DNA of 64,000 nt from contig NZ_JACIDZ010000001.1 in the NCBI RefSeq assembly GCF_014196625.1, positions 558,001 through 622,000 on the forward strand. The letters run 5' to 3'. A program made the translations under genes and the position numbers. Shown in pieces: positions 8,539 to 17,734 of the stretch (position 1 is the first letter of the stretch; each line of letters opens with the position of its first letter). The notes beneath the pieces are model-generated. The model did no database searches, had not been told where the DNA came from, and was given only the letters and a program-made list of their open reading frames with translations. Source of the DNA: Martelella radicis (lineage in GTDB: Bacteria; Pseudomonadota; Alphaproteobacteria; Rhizobiales; Rhizobiaceae).

Positions 8539-9639
8539 TCAGGAAACCCGGGCGTGCCGGGAGCTTGCGAACCGGGCCATGGCATCCACGAGCATCAGCA
8601 TGGTCAGCGCCTGTCCGTAGGGCGCCGGGATATCGGGAATCTGGCGATAGAAGTCGAGCGAATGGCCCATGGGCGTGCCGTCGGAGACGTGAGCGACGAT
8701 TCCATCGTCTCCGATACAACCGAGGACGGCATCGAAGGCCCTGTCGGCGACCGGGCGAAAGGACTTCGGCAGGACCCCGAGCGAAATCCCCCTGGAAATG
8801 CCATAGGCGATTCCCGCAGTAGCCGACGCCTCGATCGGTGCTTCCGGGTCGTCGAGGAGCGTGTGGAAGAAGCCTTCGTCATTCTGCAGCTTTTCCAGAG
8901 CCGTCACCTGGGCTGCCAGAACATTCGCCAGATAGCGATGGGTCGCAGGCGGCAGGGTTTCCACAATCGAGAACAGTTCGGGTATCGCGATGGTTATCCA
9001 TGAATTTCCGCGCGCCCACAGCGCATTCGCGAAATTGTGGCGTCCGTTGAAGGTCCAGCCATGGTACCAGAGACCACTCTTCGCATCGCCGAGATAACGC
9101 GTGTGGATCAGGAACTGGTAGACTGCCTCCTCAACCCATTCCGGCCGTTCGAAACGCTTTCCGGCGCGCGCCAGGAACAGGCAGGTCATGAACAGCGTGT
9201 CGTCCCACAATTCGCCGTCATTCATCCGTTCCTTGACCACATGCTGGAAACCGCGATCCTCGGTGCGCGCCAGCCCTGTCATCAGCCACTCGGCCCAATC
9301 CTTGACCAGCGCCTCCCATTCCGGCCGCTCGACATCGTCGATCAGGAAGGAAAGCGCCAACATCGGCGCCGTGGAATTGACCTGACGCGGCGGCAGTCCG
9401 CGCGAAATCTGCCATTCATACCAGTCGGCCAGCGCATTGATCAGGTCGAGGTCGCCGGTCTGGCAGGCATGGCGATAGAGGCCGTAAAGGCCGACCCCGA
9501 TCTCCCAGTCCCATTCGTCGAACTGGATAGAGAACGTGCCCTCGGTGATCGGCGCGGTCTCGTTGATGCCTCTGATACGGGAAAGGCCGGTGGCGACGCT
9601 TTCGAGATAGCCCAGAAGTTCCTGTCTGTCGTGGTGCAT
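8539..9639 (-). CDS. GH105/GH88-like unsaturated rhamnogalacturonyl/glucuronyl hydrolase
   Basis: A 366-residue protein of the YteR/YesR type, which removes the unsaturated uronic acid left at the non-reducing end after pectate- or rhamnogalacturonan-lyase cleavage. The (alpha/alpha)6 barrel pattern is seen, with WDDTLFMTCLFLARAG containing Asp146/Asp147, the position of the catalytic acid in this family. WARGNSWITIAI is the equivalent of the RGNGW motif near residue 210. ATG 9639 starts the family-like reading; an in-frame start at 9765 would lie inside the upstream gene. No signal peptide is visible, so it acts on imported oligosaccharides. It is the last gene of the minus-strand locus. Confidence 0.85.
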   Translation of the reverse strand: MHHDRQELLGYLESVATGLSRIRGINETAPITEGTFSIQFDEWDWEIGVGLYGLYRHACQTGDLDLINALADWYEWQISRGLPPRQVNSTAPMLALSFLIDDVERPEWEALVKDWAEWLMTGLARTEDRGFQHVVKERMNDGELWDDTLFMTCLFLARAGKRFERPEWVEEAVYQFLIHTRYLGDAKSGLWYHGWTFNGRHNFANALWARGNSWITIAIPELFSIVETLPPATHRYLANVLAAQVTALEKLQNDEGFFHTLLDDPEAPIEASATAGIAYGISRGISLGVLPKSFRPVADRAFDAVLGCIGDDGIVAHVSDGTPMGHSLDFYRQIPDIPAPYGQALTMLMLVDAMARFASSRHARVS

Positions 9640-9652
9640 TGTTCTTGTCTTT

Positions 9653-12148
9653 TCAGTTCGAGGCCGGCACGGCAAAAGCTGTGAGCCAGGCGATTTCAGG
9701 CGTTTGCGACGTCGTCGGGAAAGGCGCGTGTCGGCCCTCGACGAAAAGGCCGTCGCGGTAGTCAAGGCGAAGCGCCGGCGTGAGCGGGCCCTCGCAGGAG
9801 AGGTTCAGCGGATCGTCCGAGAGGCTGAGGTTCGTTCCTTCGGCCAATGCGGCAAGCTCCGCCAGGCTGCGCCCGCCAAGAGCGCCGACCAGGATCGCCC
9901 AGCCGCTGCGCTTTCCCCGAACCCGGTGTTCGATGCCCGCGCCCGGCCCTTCGCCGACCGCTTCGATCGGTCCCGTCGCCTTCAGCGCGACGAAGCTTTC
10001 CGCCGAGCGCAGCACCAGGAAATCTTCTCCCGCGATATGGTCGTCGAAGACGGAGAGCGGCGCGTAGGCATGGGTGAAGGCAAGGCGCGGGTTTTCGCCG
10101 AGGTCACTCAGGAACAGGCAGCAGTTCTGATGCTGGGTGACGCGCGGCATGACGCCGTTGCCTGCCCAGTAGGATGGCCTGTCGGAGCCCCAGGGGTCGT
10201 CGGCGCCCGGGTGATTGATCCAGACCCGAGCCATCGGATGGCCGGCGGCCTGCACGTCGACGAGATGCTGCTGATGGCCCTTCGCGCCGGGCGTTGCATC
10301 GATGCTCGCGGAAAGCTGCACGCCTGCGGTCTTGTAAAGCGCAAGCTGTGCCGCGCGCCCATAGCCCTGCACGTAATGAGCGGAGACGGCCCGGCCCTCT
10401 GGCGGGGCGACGAACTGGTCAAGACCCTCCGGCGGAACGTAATCGCCGGCGCAGAACATCGGCAGCGCGGCCACGCCGCGATTGAGCCAGCCGGTCCCGA
10501 AGGCTATCGTGGCAAAGGGCGCCAGTTCCGACAGCGGCCCGGCGCGCAGTTCCTTGTCATAGGCCCTTCCCATCGACCCGGCGGAGACGCCGTTGATCGT
10601 GTGCAGCGCGATCATGGAGAACAGCCGGTCGAGCACCGTCTCGGCTCGCGTCTTCAGCGTCTCCCCGGCAAAGCGCTGCAGCGCCAGAAGGCCAATGAAG
10701 TCGATAGGGTAATAGGCCGCCGAGTTCCATTCGGCGAGACCGTGATCCTCGACCGCATCGAACCAGCGCGCCAGGCGCTTTTCGGCAAGGGCCGCATGCT
10801 CGCGCCCGCTCATGCCGGAATTGGCAAAGACGTCCTCCGCGAACAATCCGCCTGCGATCAGTTCCGCGACATGGAAGCAGAGGACGTGGTTCTCGCTCCA
10901 GAACCACATCGTGTCATTGCCCGGCTCGTCCATCCAGTAACGATAGCCGAGAATGGCCGCCTCGATGCGCTTACGAAGTGAAGGCGGCAGCGCCTCGCGA
11001 TGATCGGCATAGATCCACAGCAGCGGAACGATGACAAAGTCCGAACAATCCCGCCGCGTGTCGATGGCATCGAGCGTATCCTCAAGCGCCGCGCGGTCGC
11101 CGTCATCAAGATCGAGGCCGAGCGCAAGGCGGGCCAGAACGCGCCCGGCCCGAAGCTCGCCATGTTCCGCAAGCCAGGAAAGCCCTTCCCTCTTGCGGGC
11201 GGCAAGGTCGCCGGCCAGTCGATGCGGGCCGTCGTCCCGCAGAAGCGCGAAGGCAATGGTGCGGTTAATGCGGCTTTCGCCGAGCGAGAACGCGATATCC
11301 AGCTCGTGATAGCCGTCGGGCAGTTCCCCAGGCAGCGCGAAGACCGCCTCCTTCTCGCCAACCGCAAGCGTCGACGCCGCCTCGAACAACGGCGGCAGAT
11401 GGCGCATGTGGACGCTTTGGTGCACTTTCGCCTCGATTGTGACGGCCGCCGTCGCGGGCTGGTCGACGACAAGGCGGAGGTCCTCGCCTTCGCCAAAGAC
11501 AATGCGGGCCGGACGGATGGCGCGGGCAAGCGCCATCAGCATTTCAAGCGTCTTGCCATCGGCGTTGCCGGGCACCTCCGCCGCAAGCGGCCCCTCGCCG
11601 AGCCAGGTCAGTTCGACGAAATAATTGGTGTCGCGCTCGGCAATCTCCTCCACCAGCATGACCAGATCGGAGCCGTCTGCGGCAAGCGGCAGGACGATTT
11701 CCGTCTCCTGGGCCTCGTTGCGGGTATAGGGCTCGAAGGCTGCGATTTTATTGCCGTCAACGAAAACATGGACGCCGCCGCAGGTGGCAAGGCGGAAGGA
11801 ATAATCTCCTCCTTCCGGCGGGACGAACCGGGTGCGGACCCAGCGGGAAAGCCGCGTCGGGCGATGCCAGAAACCGGAGAATTCGAGCCTGCGATTGAAG
11901 CCCGGCAGATTGGTCGAGACGATCTCGAAATCATCCTTGAGCGCAACCGTGCGGTCGGCGATCTCCGCGCGAACCGCTGTCCGGCACGGCAATTCGCCGA
12001 CATCGACAAAACCGTTGATGAATTTGTAGTCGACATTGTCGGCCCCGCGCGTCACCGCGCCGGGATAGTAGACGGCTTCCAGCCGCCCTAGGGCGAACGC
12101 GGTCACGGTCTCGCCCGTGTGCGTAACAAAGCGCGCGCGCTCAGGCAT
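9653..12148 (-). CDS. Uncharacterised 831-residue protein of the glycan locus
   Basis: I do not recognise a named family. Residues 100-200 look like a beta-sandwich of the PA14 or carbohydrate-binding type (GGDYSFRLATCGGVHVFVDG). Residues about 330-620 are helical, with aromatic-rich segments such as GNDTMWFWSENHVLCFHVAE and AEWNSAAYYPIDFIGLLALQ, a pattern like the alpha/alpha toroids of polysaccharide lyases and heparinase-like proteins. Residues 620-830 appear beta-rich (HQQHLVDVQAAGHPMARVWI, THAYAPLSVFD). No signal peptide or membrane segment is seen. It overlaps the upstream gene by 8 bp and precedes the GH105-like hydrolase by 13 bp, so it probably acts on the same imported glycan. An enzymatic role is inference. 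Confidence 0.72.
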   Translation of the reverse strand: MPERARFVTHTGETVTAFALGRLEAVYYPGAVTRGADNVDYKFINGFVDVGELPCRTAVRAEIADRTVALKDDFEIVSTNLPGFNRRLEFSGFWHRPTRLSRWVRTRFVPPEGGDYSFRLATCGGVHVFVDGNKIAAFEPYTRNEAQETEIVLPLAADGSDLVMLVEEIAERDTNYFVELTWLGEGPLAAEVPGNADGKTLEMLMALARAIRPARIVFGEGEDLRLVVDQPATAAVTIEAKVHQSVHMRHLPPLFEAASTLAVGEKEAVFALPGELPDGYHELDIAFSLGESRINRTIAFALLRDDGPHRLAGDLAARKREGLSWLAEHGELRAGRVLARLALGLDLDDGDRAALEDTLDAIDTRRDCSDFVIVPLLWIYADHREALPPSLRKRIEAAILGYRYWMDEPGNDTMWFWSENHVLCFHVAELIAGGLFAEDVFANSGMSGREHAALAEKRLARWFDAVEDHGLAEWNSAAYYPIDFIGLLALQRFAGETLKTRAETVLDRLFSMIALHTINGVSAGSMGRAYDKELRAGPLSELAPFATIAFGTGWLNRGVAALPMFCAGDYVPPEGLDQFVAPPEGRAVSAHYVQGYGRAAQLALYKTAGVQLSASIDATPGAKGHQQHLVDVQAAGHPMARVWINHPGADDPWGSDRPSYWAGNGVMPRVTQHQNCCLFLSDLGENPRLAFTHAYAPLSVFDDHIAGEDFLVLRSAESFVALKATGPIEAVGEGPGAGIEHRVRGKRSGWAILVGALGGRSLAELAALAEGTNLSLSDDPLNLSCEGPLTPALRLDYRDGLFVEGRHAPFPTTSQTPEIAWLTAFAVPASN

Positions 12149-13397
12149 GGTCGTTCTCCCAGTCAGGCAGGCAGAGTTCGATGGCCTCGATCTTCGAGAC
12201 CAGTTGATCGAGCCGGTCGATGCGGAAATGCGGCTCCTCCGACAAATCCGCCGGCACATGCGTCCGCCGATGCGACCAGCCGACGAAGAGGCTGATGAGG
12301 CCAAAATTATTCGCGCCGCGAATATCGCGGGCGAGATTGTTGCCGACCATGACGATGCGGGACCTGACGCGCTCTTCAAGGCCGAGCCCGGCGAGAGCCG
12401 CGGCGAACATCCTCGGCGACGGCTTATGCTCGCCGACATCGCCGGAAATCGCATGGCATTCCATCAGGTCCCAGATACCGCGCGGCTTCAGCATGTTCTC
12501 GAAGGTCTCGCGCGGTCCGTCGGCAACCAGCGCCAGCCTGTAGCCGAGCCCGTGGAGCGTGCGAACCGCGTCCATGGCGAAGGGAATTTCGTCGGCTTCG
12601 GTCACCACCTCGCTGCCGGGCTTCTTCACCTCGGTCGCCTCGTCGATCAGCGTGTCGCCGCAATCGAGAAATACGGCGGCGAGATGCGGCACGGCCTGCG
12701 GAAGCGCCGCAATCAGCGCCCTCATCCGCTCGGGGATCCAGGCCGAGAGCGTTTTCCACGGCATGAGGACGGGGTCTTCCGCCGCCGCGAGTACGAAGCG
12801 CGGAACAAAGGCCGCGCGTTTCATCGCAAGTCTTGCCAGGCGATGATCTCTTGGGGACGCCGACCAGGCGCCGGCGTCGGCGAATTCATTGCCGCCATGG
12901 ATGCCGCCTGTGCCGGCCTCACGGCCGCACATCTCGGCTATCTTCGGGCCGCCCATGAACCGCATGATCCGGGCGACGCCCCAAAGCGCGTGTTTTCCCG
13001 GCTCTACATAAAGCACCGGCCGTCCGCCGCGCATTTCCGGCAAGCCGCTGCCATCATCGATCGAAACGCGCAGGCCATGCATCGATCCCTCGACCCGGAT
13101 GACAACGCCTCGCCGGTCGACATGCAGCCAGACATGCTCGAGGTCATAGAGATGCTGGATATCCCAATCATGCCAGATCGCGTATTCGATCACGGCCCCG
13201 CCCTCCGGCGGCGCAAGCTGAAACTTCGATGACGGGGATTTTTCCGCAGAGCGGACCACGCTGTAACCCATCGCCAGCGGCGGCGCGGGTTCGGCATGAT
13301 CCAGCATCAGCACCGGGCGATGCCGCTCGGCCAGCGCAAAATCCGCATCGCGAACGCCTTCGGGCGGCGCGGGATCGGAAACGGAGAACAGCGTCAT
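12141..13397 (-). CDS. Fusion protein with C-terminal HAD-like phosphatase domain
   Basis: A 418-residue two-part protein. Residues about 1-200 have no family name I can give, but contain conserved-looking EYAIWHDWDIQHLYDLEHVW and a glycine/histidine-rich stretch near residue 165. From about 235 there is a HAD-type hydrolase: FLDCGDTL holds the nucleophile Asp with the DxGDT variant of motif I, ALVADGP is near motif II, GEHKPSP supplies the motif III lysine, and VGNNLARDIRGA is motif IV. The substrate could be a sugar phosphate released from the imported glycan, by context only. It overlaps the ATPase gene upstream through ATGA and the 831-residue protein gene downstream, so it is made as part of the locus. 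Confidence 0.78.
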   Translation of the reverse strand: MTLFSVSDPAPPEGVRDADFALAERHRPVLMLDHAEPAPPLAMGYSVVRSAEKSPSSKFQLAPPEGGAVIEYAIWHDWDIQHLYDLEHVWLHVDRRGVVIRVEGSMHGLRVSIDDGSGLPEMRGGRPVLYVEPGKHALWGVARIMRFMGGPKIAEMCGREAGTGGIHGGNEFADAGAWSASPRDHRLARLAMKRAAFVPRFVLAAAEDPVLMPWKTLSAWIPERMRALIAALPQAVPHLAAVFLDCGDTLIDEATEVKKPGSEVVTEADEIPFAMDAVRTLHGLGYRLALVADGPRETFENMLKPRGIWDLMECHAISGDVGEHKPSPRMFAAALAGLGLEERVRSRIVMVGNNLARDIRGANNFGLISLFVGWSHRRTHVPADLSEEPHFRIDRLDQLVSKIEAIELCLPDWENDHA

Positions 13398-14449
13398 GCC
13401 TCCGCCTCCTCTCCGACACCCTGCAGGCTCAGCGTTTCGGCGTGGTGGCAGCGCACCGCGCGACCGTCGACCTCACGCAGTTCCGGCTTCTCGGCTGCGC
13501 AGCGCTCGGTCGCGTAGGCGCAGCGCGGGTGAAAGGCGCAGCCCGAGGGCGGGTCGGAGGCGTCCGGCACCTCGCCCTTCAGCACGCCCCGCCTTTCCGA
13601 AGAACGCTTGCGCGGATCGGGCTGTGGCACAGCCCCCAGAAGCGCTTCCGTGTAGGGATGGCGCGGGCGGGAGAACAGCCGGTCGGTTTCGCCGAGCTCG
13701 ACGATCTGCCCGAGATACATGACCGCGATCCGGTCGGAGATATGCTCGACCATGCCGAGGTCGTGGGTGATGAACAGATAGGTGAGATTGAACTGCTCCT
13801 GCAGGTCCTGCAGGAGGTTGATGTTCTGGGCTGCGACCGACACATCAAGTGCCGAGACCGCCTCGTCGGCGGCAATGAAGGCCGGCGAAAGCGCCAGCGC
13901 GCGGGCAATGCCGATCCTCTGGCGCTGGCCGCCGGAGAAGGCGTGGGGATAGCGCGACGCATATTCGGGCCTGAGGCCGACGAAGGAGAGAAGCTCGCCT
14001 ACGCGTTTGGCGATCTGGTCCTTGGAATAGCCATGCACCACCATCGGCTCGCCGATCAGGTCGAGCAGCGTCATGCGCGGATTGAGCGAGGAATAGGGAT
14101 CCTGGAAGATCATCTGCATCTCGCGCCGTACCGGCCGCAGCTCCTTGTCGCTCATCGCCGAGATGTCGATCACCTTGCCGTCATGCTCGCGGAACAGGAT
14201 CTGACCGTCGGTCAGCGTGTAGGCCCTGAGGATCAGCCGGGCGACGGTGGATTTGCCCGAGCCGCTTTCGCCGACAAGACCAAAGGTCTCGCCCTTGCGG
14301 ATGTCGAAGCTGACGTCGTCCACGGCGCGAAGCACCTTCAGCTCGCGGCCCTTCTTCCCGCCCTTGACGGTGAAGTGCTTTTTCAGGCCGCGCACGGAGA
14401 TCAGCACGTCGTCGGGCATGGAAACGGTCTTGTTGGCGGCGTCGCTCAT
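13394..14449 (-). CDS. Dpp/Opp-type ABC transporter ATPase (OppF/DppF-like)
   Basis: ATPase subunit of 351 residues. Walker [10 protein letters not shown], signature [15 protein letters not shown], Walker [13 protein letters not shown] and switch THDLGMV are all present. The C-terminal [21 protein letters not shown] cysteine cluster is the oligopeptide/dipeptide C-terminal domain typical of this subfamily, often binding an iron-sulfur cluster. It starts at ATG 14449, sharing ATGA with the preceding ATPase. With the four other subunits upstream it forms a family-5 importer embedded among glycosidases, so its substrate is more likely an oligosaccharide than a peptide. Confidence 0.92.
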   Translation of the reverse strand: MSDAANKTVSMPDDVLISVRGLKKHFTVKGGKKGRELKVLRAVDDVSFDIRKGETFGLVGESGSGKSTVARLILRAYTLTDGQILFREHDGKVIDISAMSDKELRPVRREMQMIFQDPYSSLNPRMTLLDLIGEPMVVHGYSKDQIAKRVGELLSFVGLRPEYASRYPHAFSGGQRQRIGIARALALSPAFIAADEAVSALDVSVAAQNINLLQDLQEQFNLTYLFITHDLGMVEHISDRIAVMYLGQIVELGETDRLFSRPRHPYTEALLGAVPQPDPRKRSSERRGVLKGEVPDASDPPSGCAFHPRCAYATERCAAEKPELREVDGRAVRCHHAETLSLQGVGEEAEA

Positions 14450-15486
14450 GCTCCGGCCTCCGGCAGGTTTCCGGCAAAGTGACAGAGCGCCTCCTGTCCG
14501 CGCTCGAAAGGCACGCGCGGCGGCGTCCTGACGGCACAGACCGAGGGATCGGCATAGTCGCACCGCGTGTGGAACACGCAGCCGGAGGGAATGTTGTAGG
14601 GATCGGGCACAGAGCCCTTGATAACGCTCAGCCGCCGCTGCTTCTTCTGTCCAAGGCGCGGAATGGAGCCGAGCAGCGCCCGGGTATAGGGGTGCTGCGG
14701 ATTGTAGAAGATGTCGTCGACCAGCCCCGTCTCGACCACGCGGCCGAGATACATCACTGCCACCCGATCAGCTATATCGGCGACCACCCCGAAATTGTGG
14801 GTGATGAAGACGATCGCCATGCCGAGTTCCTGCTGCAGCGATTTCAGCAGTTCGAGGATCTGCGCCTCCGTGGTCACATCGAGCGCCGTGGTCGGCTCGT
14901 CGGCGATCAGCAGCGCCGGATCGCAGGCGAGCGCGAGCGCGATCATGGCGCGCTGGCGCATGCCGCCGGAAAGCTGGTGCGGGTAGCTGTCGACGAGGCG
15001 CTCGGGCTGGGGAAGCTGCACGCGCGCCAGAAGATCGATCGCGCGGGCGCGCGCCGCCTCCTTGCTGACGCGACGGTGCAGCATGACGGTGCGCATGATC
15101 TGGGTGCCGATCGAATGCACCGGCGAAAGCGCCGTCATCGGCTCCTGGAAGACCATGCCGATCCGCCCGCCCCTCAATTTGCGCATCAGGCGGCTATCGC
15201 GTTTCAGCCCGTCGAGCCGGTATTCCGTGTCGCCGTCCGGGTTGAAGCGGATTTCGCCCTTTCCTTCCTCCGCATTCCTGGCGAGCAGACGCATGATCGC
15301 CCTCACCGTCACCGACTTGCCGGAGCCGCTTTCGCCGACGATGCCCAGAACCTCGCCGCGATCGACATGGTAGTTGACGCCGTCGACGGCCTTCACCAGC
15401 CCGTCGCGGGTCTTGAAGGCAACCTCGACATCATCGAGCTGCAGCAGCCGCTCCGGCGGCATTTTGTTGTTTGTCTTGTCCAGCAT
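14446..15486 (-). CDS. Dpp/Opp-type ABC transporter ATPase (OppD/DppD-like)
   Basis: ATPase subunit of 346 residues, partner of the one downstream. Walker A is GESGSGKSV, the Q-loop is [12 protein letters not shown], the signature is [15 protein letters not shown], Walker B is [13 protein letters not shown] and the switch is THNFGVV. The C-terminal region holds the [15 protein letters not shown] cysteine motif of the family. The start at 15486 is 9 bp after the permease stop. The heterodimeric ATPase pair is characteristic of family-5 importers. Confidence 0.92.
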   Translation of the reverse strand: MLDKTNNKMPPERLLQLDDVEVAFKTRDGLVKAVDGVNYHVDRGEVLGIVGESGSGKSVTVRAIMRLLARNAEEGKGEIRFNPDGDTEYRLDGLKRDSRLMRKLRGGRIGMVFQEPMTALSPVHSIGTQIMRTVMLHRRVSKEAARARAIDLLARVQLPQPERLVDSYPHQLSGGMRQRAMIALALACDPALLIADEPTTALDVTTEAQILELLKSLQQELGMAIVFITHNFGVVADIADRVAVMYLGRVVETGLVDDIFYNPQHPYTRALLGSIPRLGQKKQRRLSVIKGSVPDPYNIPSGCVFHTRCDYADPSVCAVRTPPRVPFERGQEALCHFAGNLPEAGA

Positions 15487-15495
15487 GGCAAAAAC

Positions 15496-16632
15496 CTATT
15501 GTCCGTAGGGATCGGCTGCGTCACGCAGGCCGTCACCGAGGAAATTGAAGGCCAGCACGACCGCGACCACGGCAAGGCCGGGCGCCAGCAGCCAGGGGGC
15601 GAGCGAGATGGAGCGGAGGTTCTGCGCATCCTGCAGGAGCACGCCCCAGGAGACGACCGGCGGGCGTAAACCGAGACCGAGGAAGGAGAGCGCCGTCTCG
15701 CCGAGGATCATCTCCGGCACGGCAAGCGTCATCGCCGCGATGATGTAGGAGGTCATGGCCGGCAGCATGTGCTTGGTGATCACGCGGTATTCCGAGGCGC
15801 CGGCAAGGCGCGCGGCCATCACATAGTCCTCCGATTTCAGCGACAGGAAGCGACCGCGCACGACCCGCGCCAGATGCGTCCAGCCGATCAGCGCCAGAAT
15901 GAGGGTGATCAGCACATAGACGAAGAGCGGGTCCCAGGCGATCGGCAGTGCGGCGGCAAGCCCCATCCACAAGGGGATGGTCGGCACGGAGCGGATGAAC
16001 TCCATCATCCTCTGGATCGCGGTGTCGACAAAGCCGCCGTAATAGCCGGAGATCGAGCCGAAGAAGAGGCCGAGCACGAAGGCGAAGAACACGCCGATCA
16101 GACCGGCCGACAGCGTGACGCGCGCGCCGTAGACGAGGCGCGAGAACAGGTCCCGTCCAAGCGAATCCGTGCCGAGAAGGTTGACCTTCTGGCGGCGGGC
16201 ATCGATGCCGAAGAGATGGAAATCGGCCTTCCAGATGCCCCAGAACCTGTACTTCTCGCCATGGACGAAGAACTTGATCGGCAACGGCTTCGACTTGTCG
16301 AGCACATAGGTGACGCGCGCCGTCTCCGGATCGCGCGTGCGCTTCAGTTCGTAGACGAAGGGCCGCGTCAGCTCGCCCTCATGGACGAAGCGCACCATCT
16401 GAGGCGGCACGAAGGTTTCCAGCCGTTCGATGGAATCGGGCGCATAGGGCGCGACGATCTCGGCGAAGATCGCAACGATATAGGCGAGCACCAGGAAGAT
16501 CAGCGAAACCAGCGCGAGCCGGTGCTGGCGGAAGCGCCACCACATCAGCTTCCAGGAATTGGCGGTGTAGATGCTCTGTTCGGCCGCCGCCAGTTCGTTT
16601 TCTTCCGCGTAGACGGATGTCTCGTAGGTCAT
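15496..16632 (-). CDS. Dpp/Opp-type ABC transporter permease (OppC/DppC-like, long periplasmic loop)
   Basis: Permease of 378 residues. The first helix is at about 39-62 (LALVSLIFLVLAYIVAIFAEIV). It is followed by an unusually long periplasmic segment of roughly 100 residues before LLGTDSLGRDLFSRLVYGAR, the start of the conserved transport domain, as in YejE-like permeases. Further helices and the DYVMAARLAGASEYRVI docking loop follow. It ends 9 bp before the ATPase gene. The long loop may contact the large binding protein; that is inference. Confidence 0.92.
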   Translation of the reverse strand: MTYETSVYAEENELAAAEQSIYTANSWKLMWWRFRQHRLALVSLIFLVLAYIVAIFAEIVAPYAPDSIERLETFVPPQMVRFVHEGELTRPFVYELKRTRDPETARVTYVLDKSKPLPIKFFVHGEKYRFWGIWKADFHLFGIDARRQKVNLLGTDSLGRDLFSRLVYGARVTLSAGLIGVFFAFVLGLFFGSISGYYGGFVDTAIQRMMEFIRSVPTIPLWMGLAAALPIAWDPLFVYVLITLILALIGWTHLARVVRGRFLSLKSEDYVMAARLAGASEYRVITKHMLPAMTSYIIAAMTLAVPEMILGETALSFLGLGLRPPVVSWGVLLQDAQNLRSISLAPWLLAPGLAVVAVVLAFNFLGDGLRDAADPYGQ

Positions 16633-16639
16633 GAAGGCC

Positions 16640-17626
16640 TCACGCGTAACGGATGCGCGGGTCGGACCACGCGAGAAGAATGTCGGAAAGCAGCGTGCCG
16701 ATGACGGTGAAGACGCTGAGGATGAGGATGAACGCGCCGGCGAGATACATGTCCTGCATCTTCAGCGCCTGCAGCATCAGCGGTCCCGTGGTCGGCAGGT
16801 TGAGCACGACGGCGGTGATGACGTCGCCGGAAAAGAGCGCCGGCAAGGCCCAGCCGACCGTCGAGATGAAGGGGTTGAGGGCAACGCGCACGGGGTAGCC
16901 CCAGACCACCTGACGCTCGGAGAGTCCCTGCGCATAGGCCGTTTCCACATAGGGCTTGCCGAGCTCGTCGAGCATGTTGGCGCGCATCACGCGGATGAGG
17001 CCGGCGGCGCCCCCGGTCGCCAGCACGACAATCGGGATCCACACATGTTCGAGAATGTTGCCGATCTTTGCCAGGGAGAGCGGCGCGCCTTCAAAGCGCG
17101 GGGATATCAGGCCGCCGACATCGATATTGAGCCAGGCGAAGCCGACCCACATCAGGATCAGCGCCAGCAGGAAATCGGGAATGCCCTTGCCGAGAAAGCC
17201 GAAGACGGTGAACACGTAATCGAGGAGCGAATACTGCCGCTGGGCGGAATAGACGCCGATCGGAATAGCAATGATCCAGGTGAAGATCAGCGACAGCGAC
17301 GACAGAAGCAGCGTCAGGGCAAGGCGGTTCCAGATGAGGTCGGAGACCGGCGCATTCCAGTGGAAGGACTGGCCGAAATCGCCGTGCAGGACGATATTGC
17401 CGATCCAGCGCACATACTGGACGAGGATCGGGTCGTTGAGGCCAAGCTGGGTGCGGATCGCGTCTTCCTGCGCGGCGGTGATGTACTCGCCGCTATTGCG
17501 CAGTTCCGCAGCATAGGCGGTGACATAGTCTCCCGGCGGAAGCTGAATGATGATGAAGGATATGAAGGAGACGACGATGAGGGTCGGGATCGCCCACAAA
17601 AGCCGTCGCCAGAGGAAATTAGCCAT
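16640..17626 (-). CDS. Dpp/Opp-type ABC transporter permease (OppB/DppB-like)
   Basis: Permease of 328 residues, beginning FLWRRLLWAIPTLIVVSFISFI, the standard first helix of this family, followed by a QLPPGDYVTAY loop and LNDPILVQYVRWIGN. The docking loop is around YVETAYAQGLSERQVVWGYPVRVALNP. The stop is 7 bp before the next permease. It lies downstream of a hairpin that separates it from the binding-protein gene. Confidence 0.93.
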   Translation of the reverse strand: MANFLWRRLLWAIPTLIVVSFISFIIIQLPPGDYVTAYAAELRNSGEYITAAQEDAIRTQLGLNDPILVQYVRWIGNIVLHGDFGQSFHWNAPVSDLIWNRLALTLLLSSLSLIFTWIIAIPIGVYSAQRQYSLLDYVFTVFGFLGKGIPDFLLALILMWVGFAWLNIDVGGLISPRFEGAPLSLAKIGNILEHVWIPIVVLATGGAAGLIRVMRANMLDELGKPYVETAYAQGLSERQVVWGYPVRVALNPFISTVGWALPALFSGDVITAVVLNLPTTGPLMLQALKMQDMYLAGAFILILSVFTVIGTLLSDILLAWSDPRIRYA

Positions 17627-17651
17627 CGTCTGCTCTCCGCACTGCCACCCA

Positions 17652-17681
17652 CCGGCCGCCCGTGGCCAAACGGGCGGCCGG
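17652..17681 (-). promoter_or_regulatory. GC-rich hairpin between binding-protein and permease genes
   Basis: Perfect 11-bp arms (17652-17662 with 17671-17681, 8-base loop) occupy the gap after the binding-protein gene and before the permease genes. There is no T-tract. It mirrors the hairpin at 3948-3973 in the other glycan operon and may likewise raise binding protein over permease by mRNA protection or partial termination. Confidence 0.6.
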
Positions 17682-17734
17682 CCGGCTCCGCATTCTCGCG
17701 GAACCCTTGCTCGGGAGGGAGCTCTGCCTTTCGG

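Noticed and set aside
11000-12091. Plus-strand open frame opposite the 831-residue protein
   Set aside because: No domain, no ribosome binding site of note, and it overlaps a gene fully embedded in a coupled operon.
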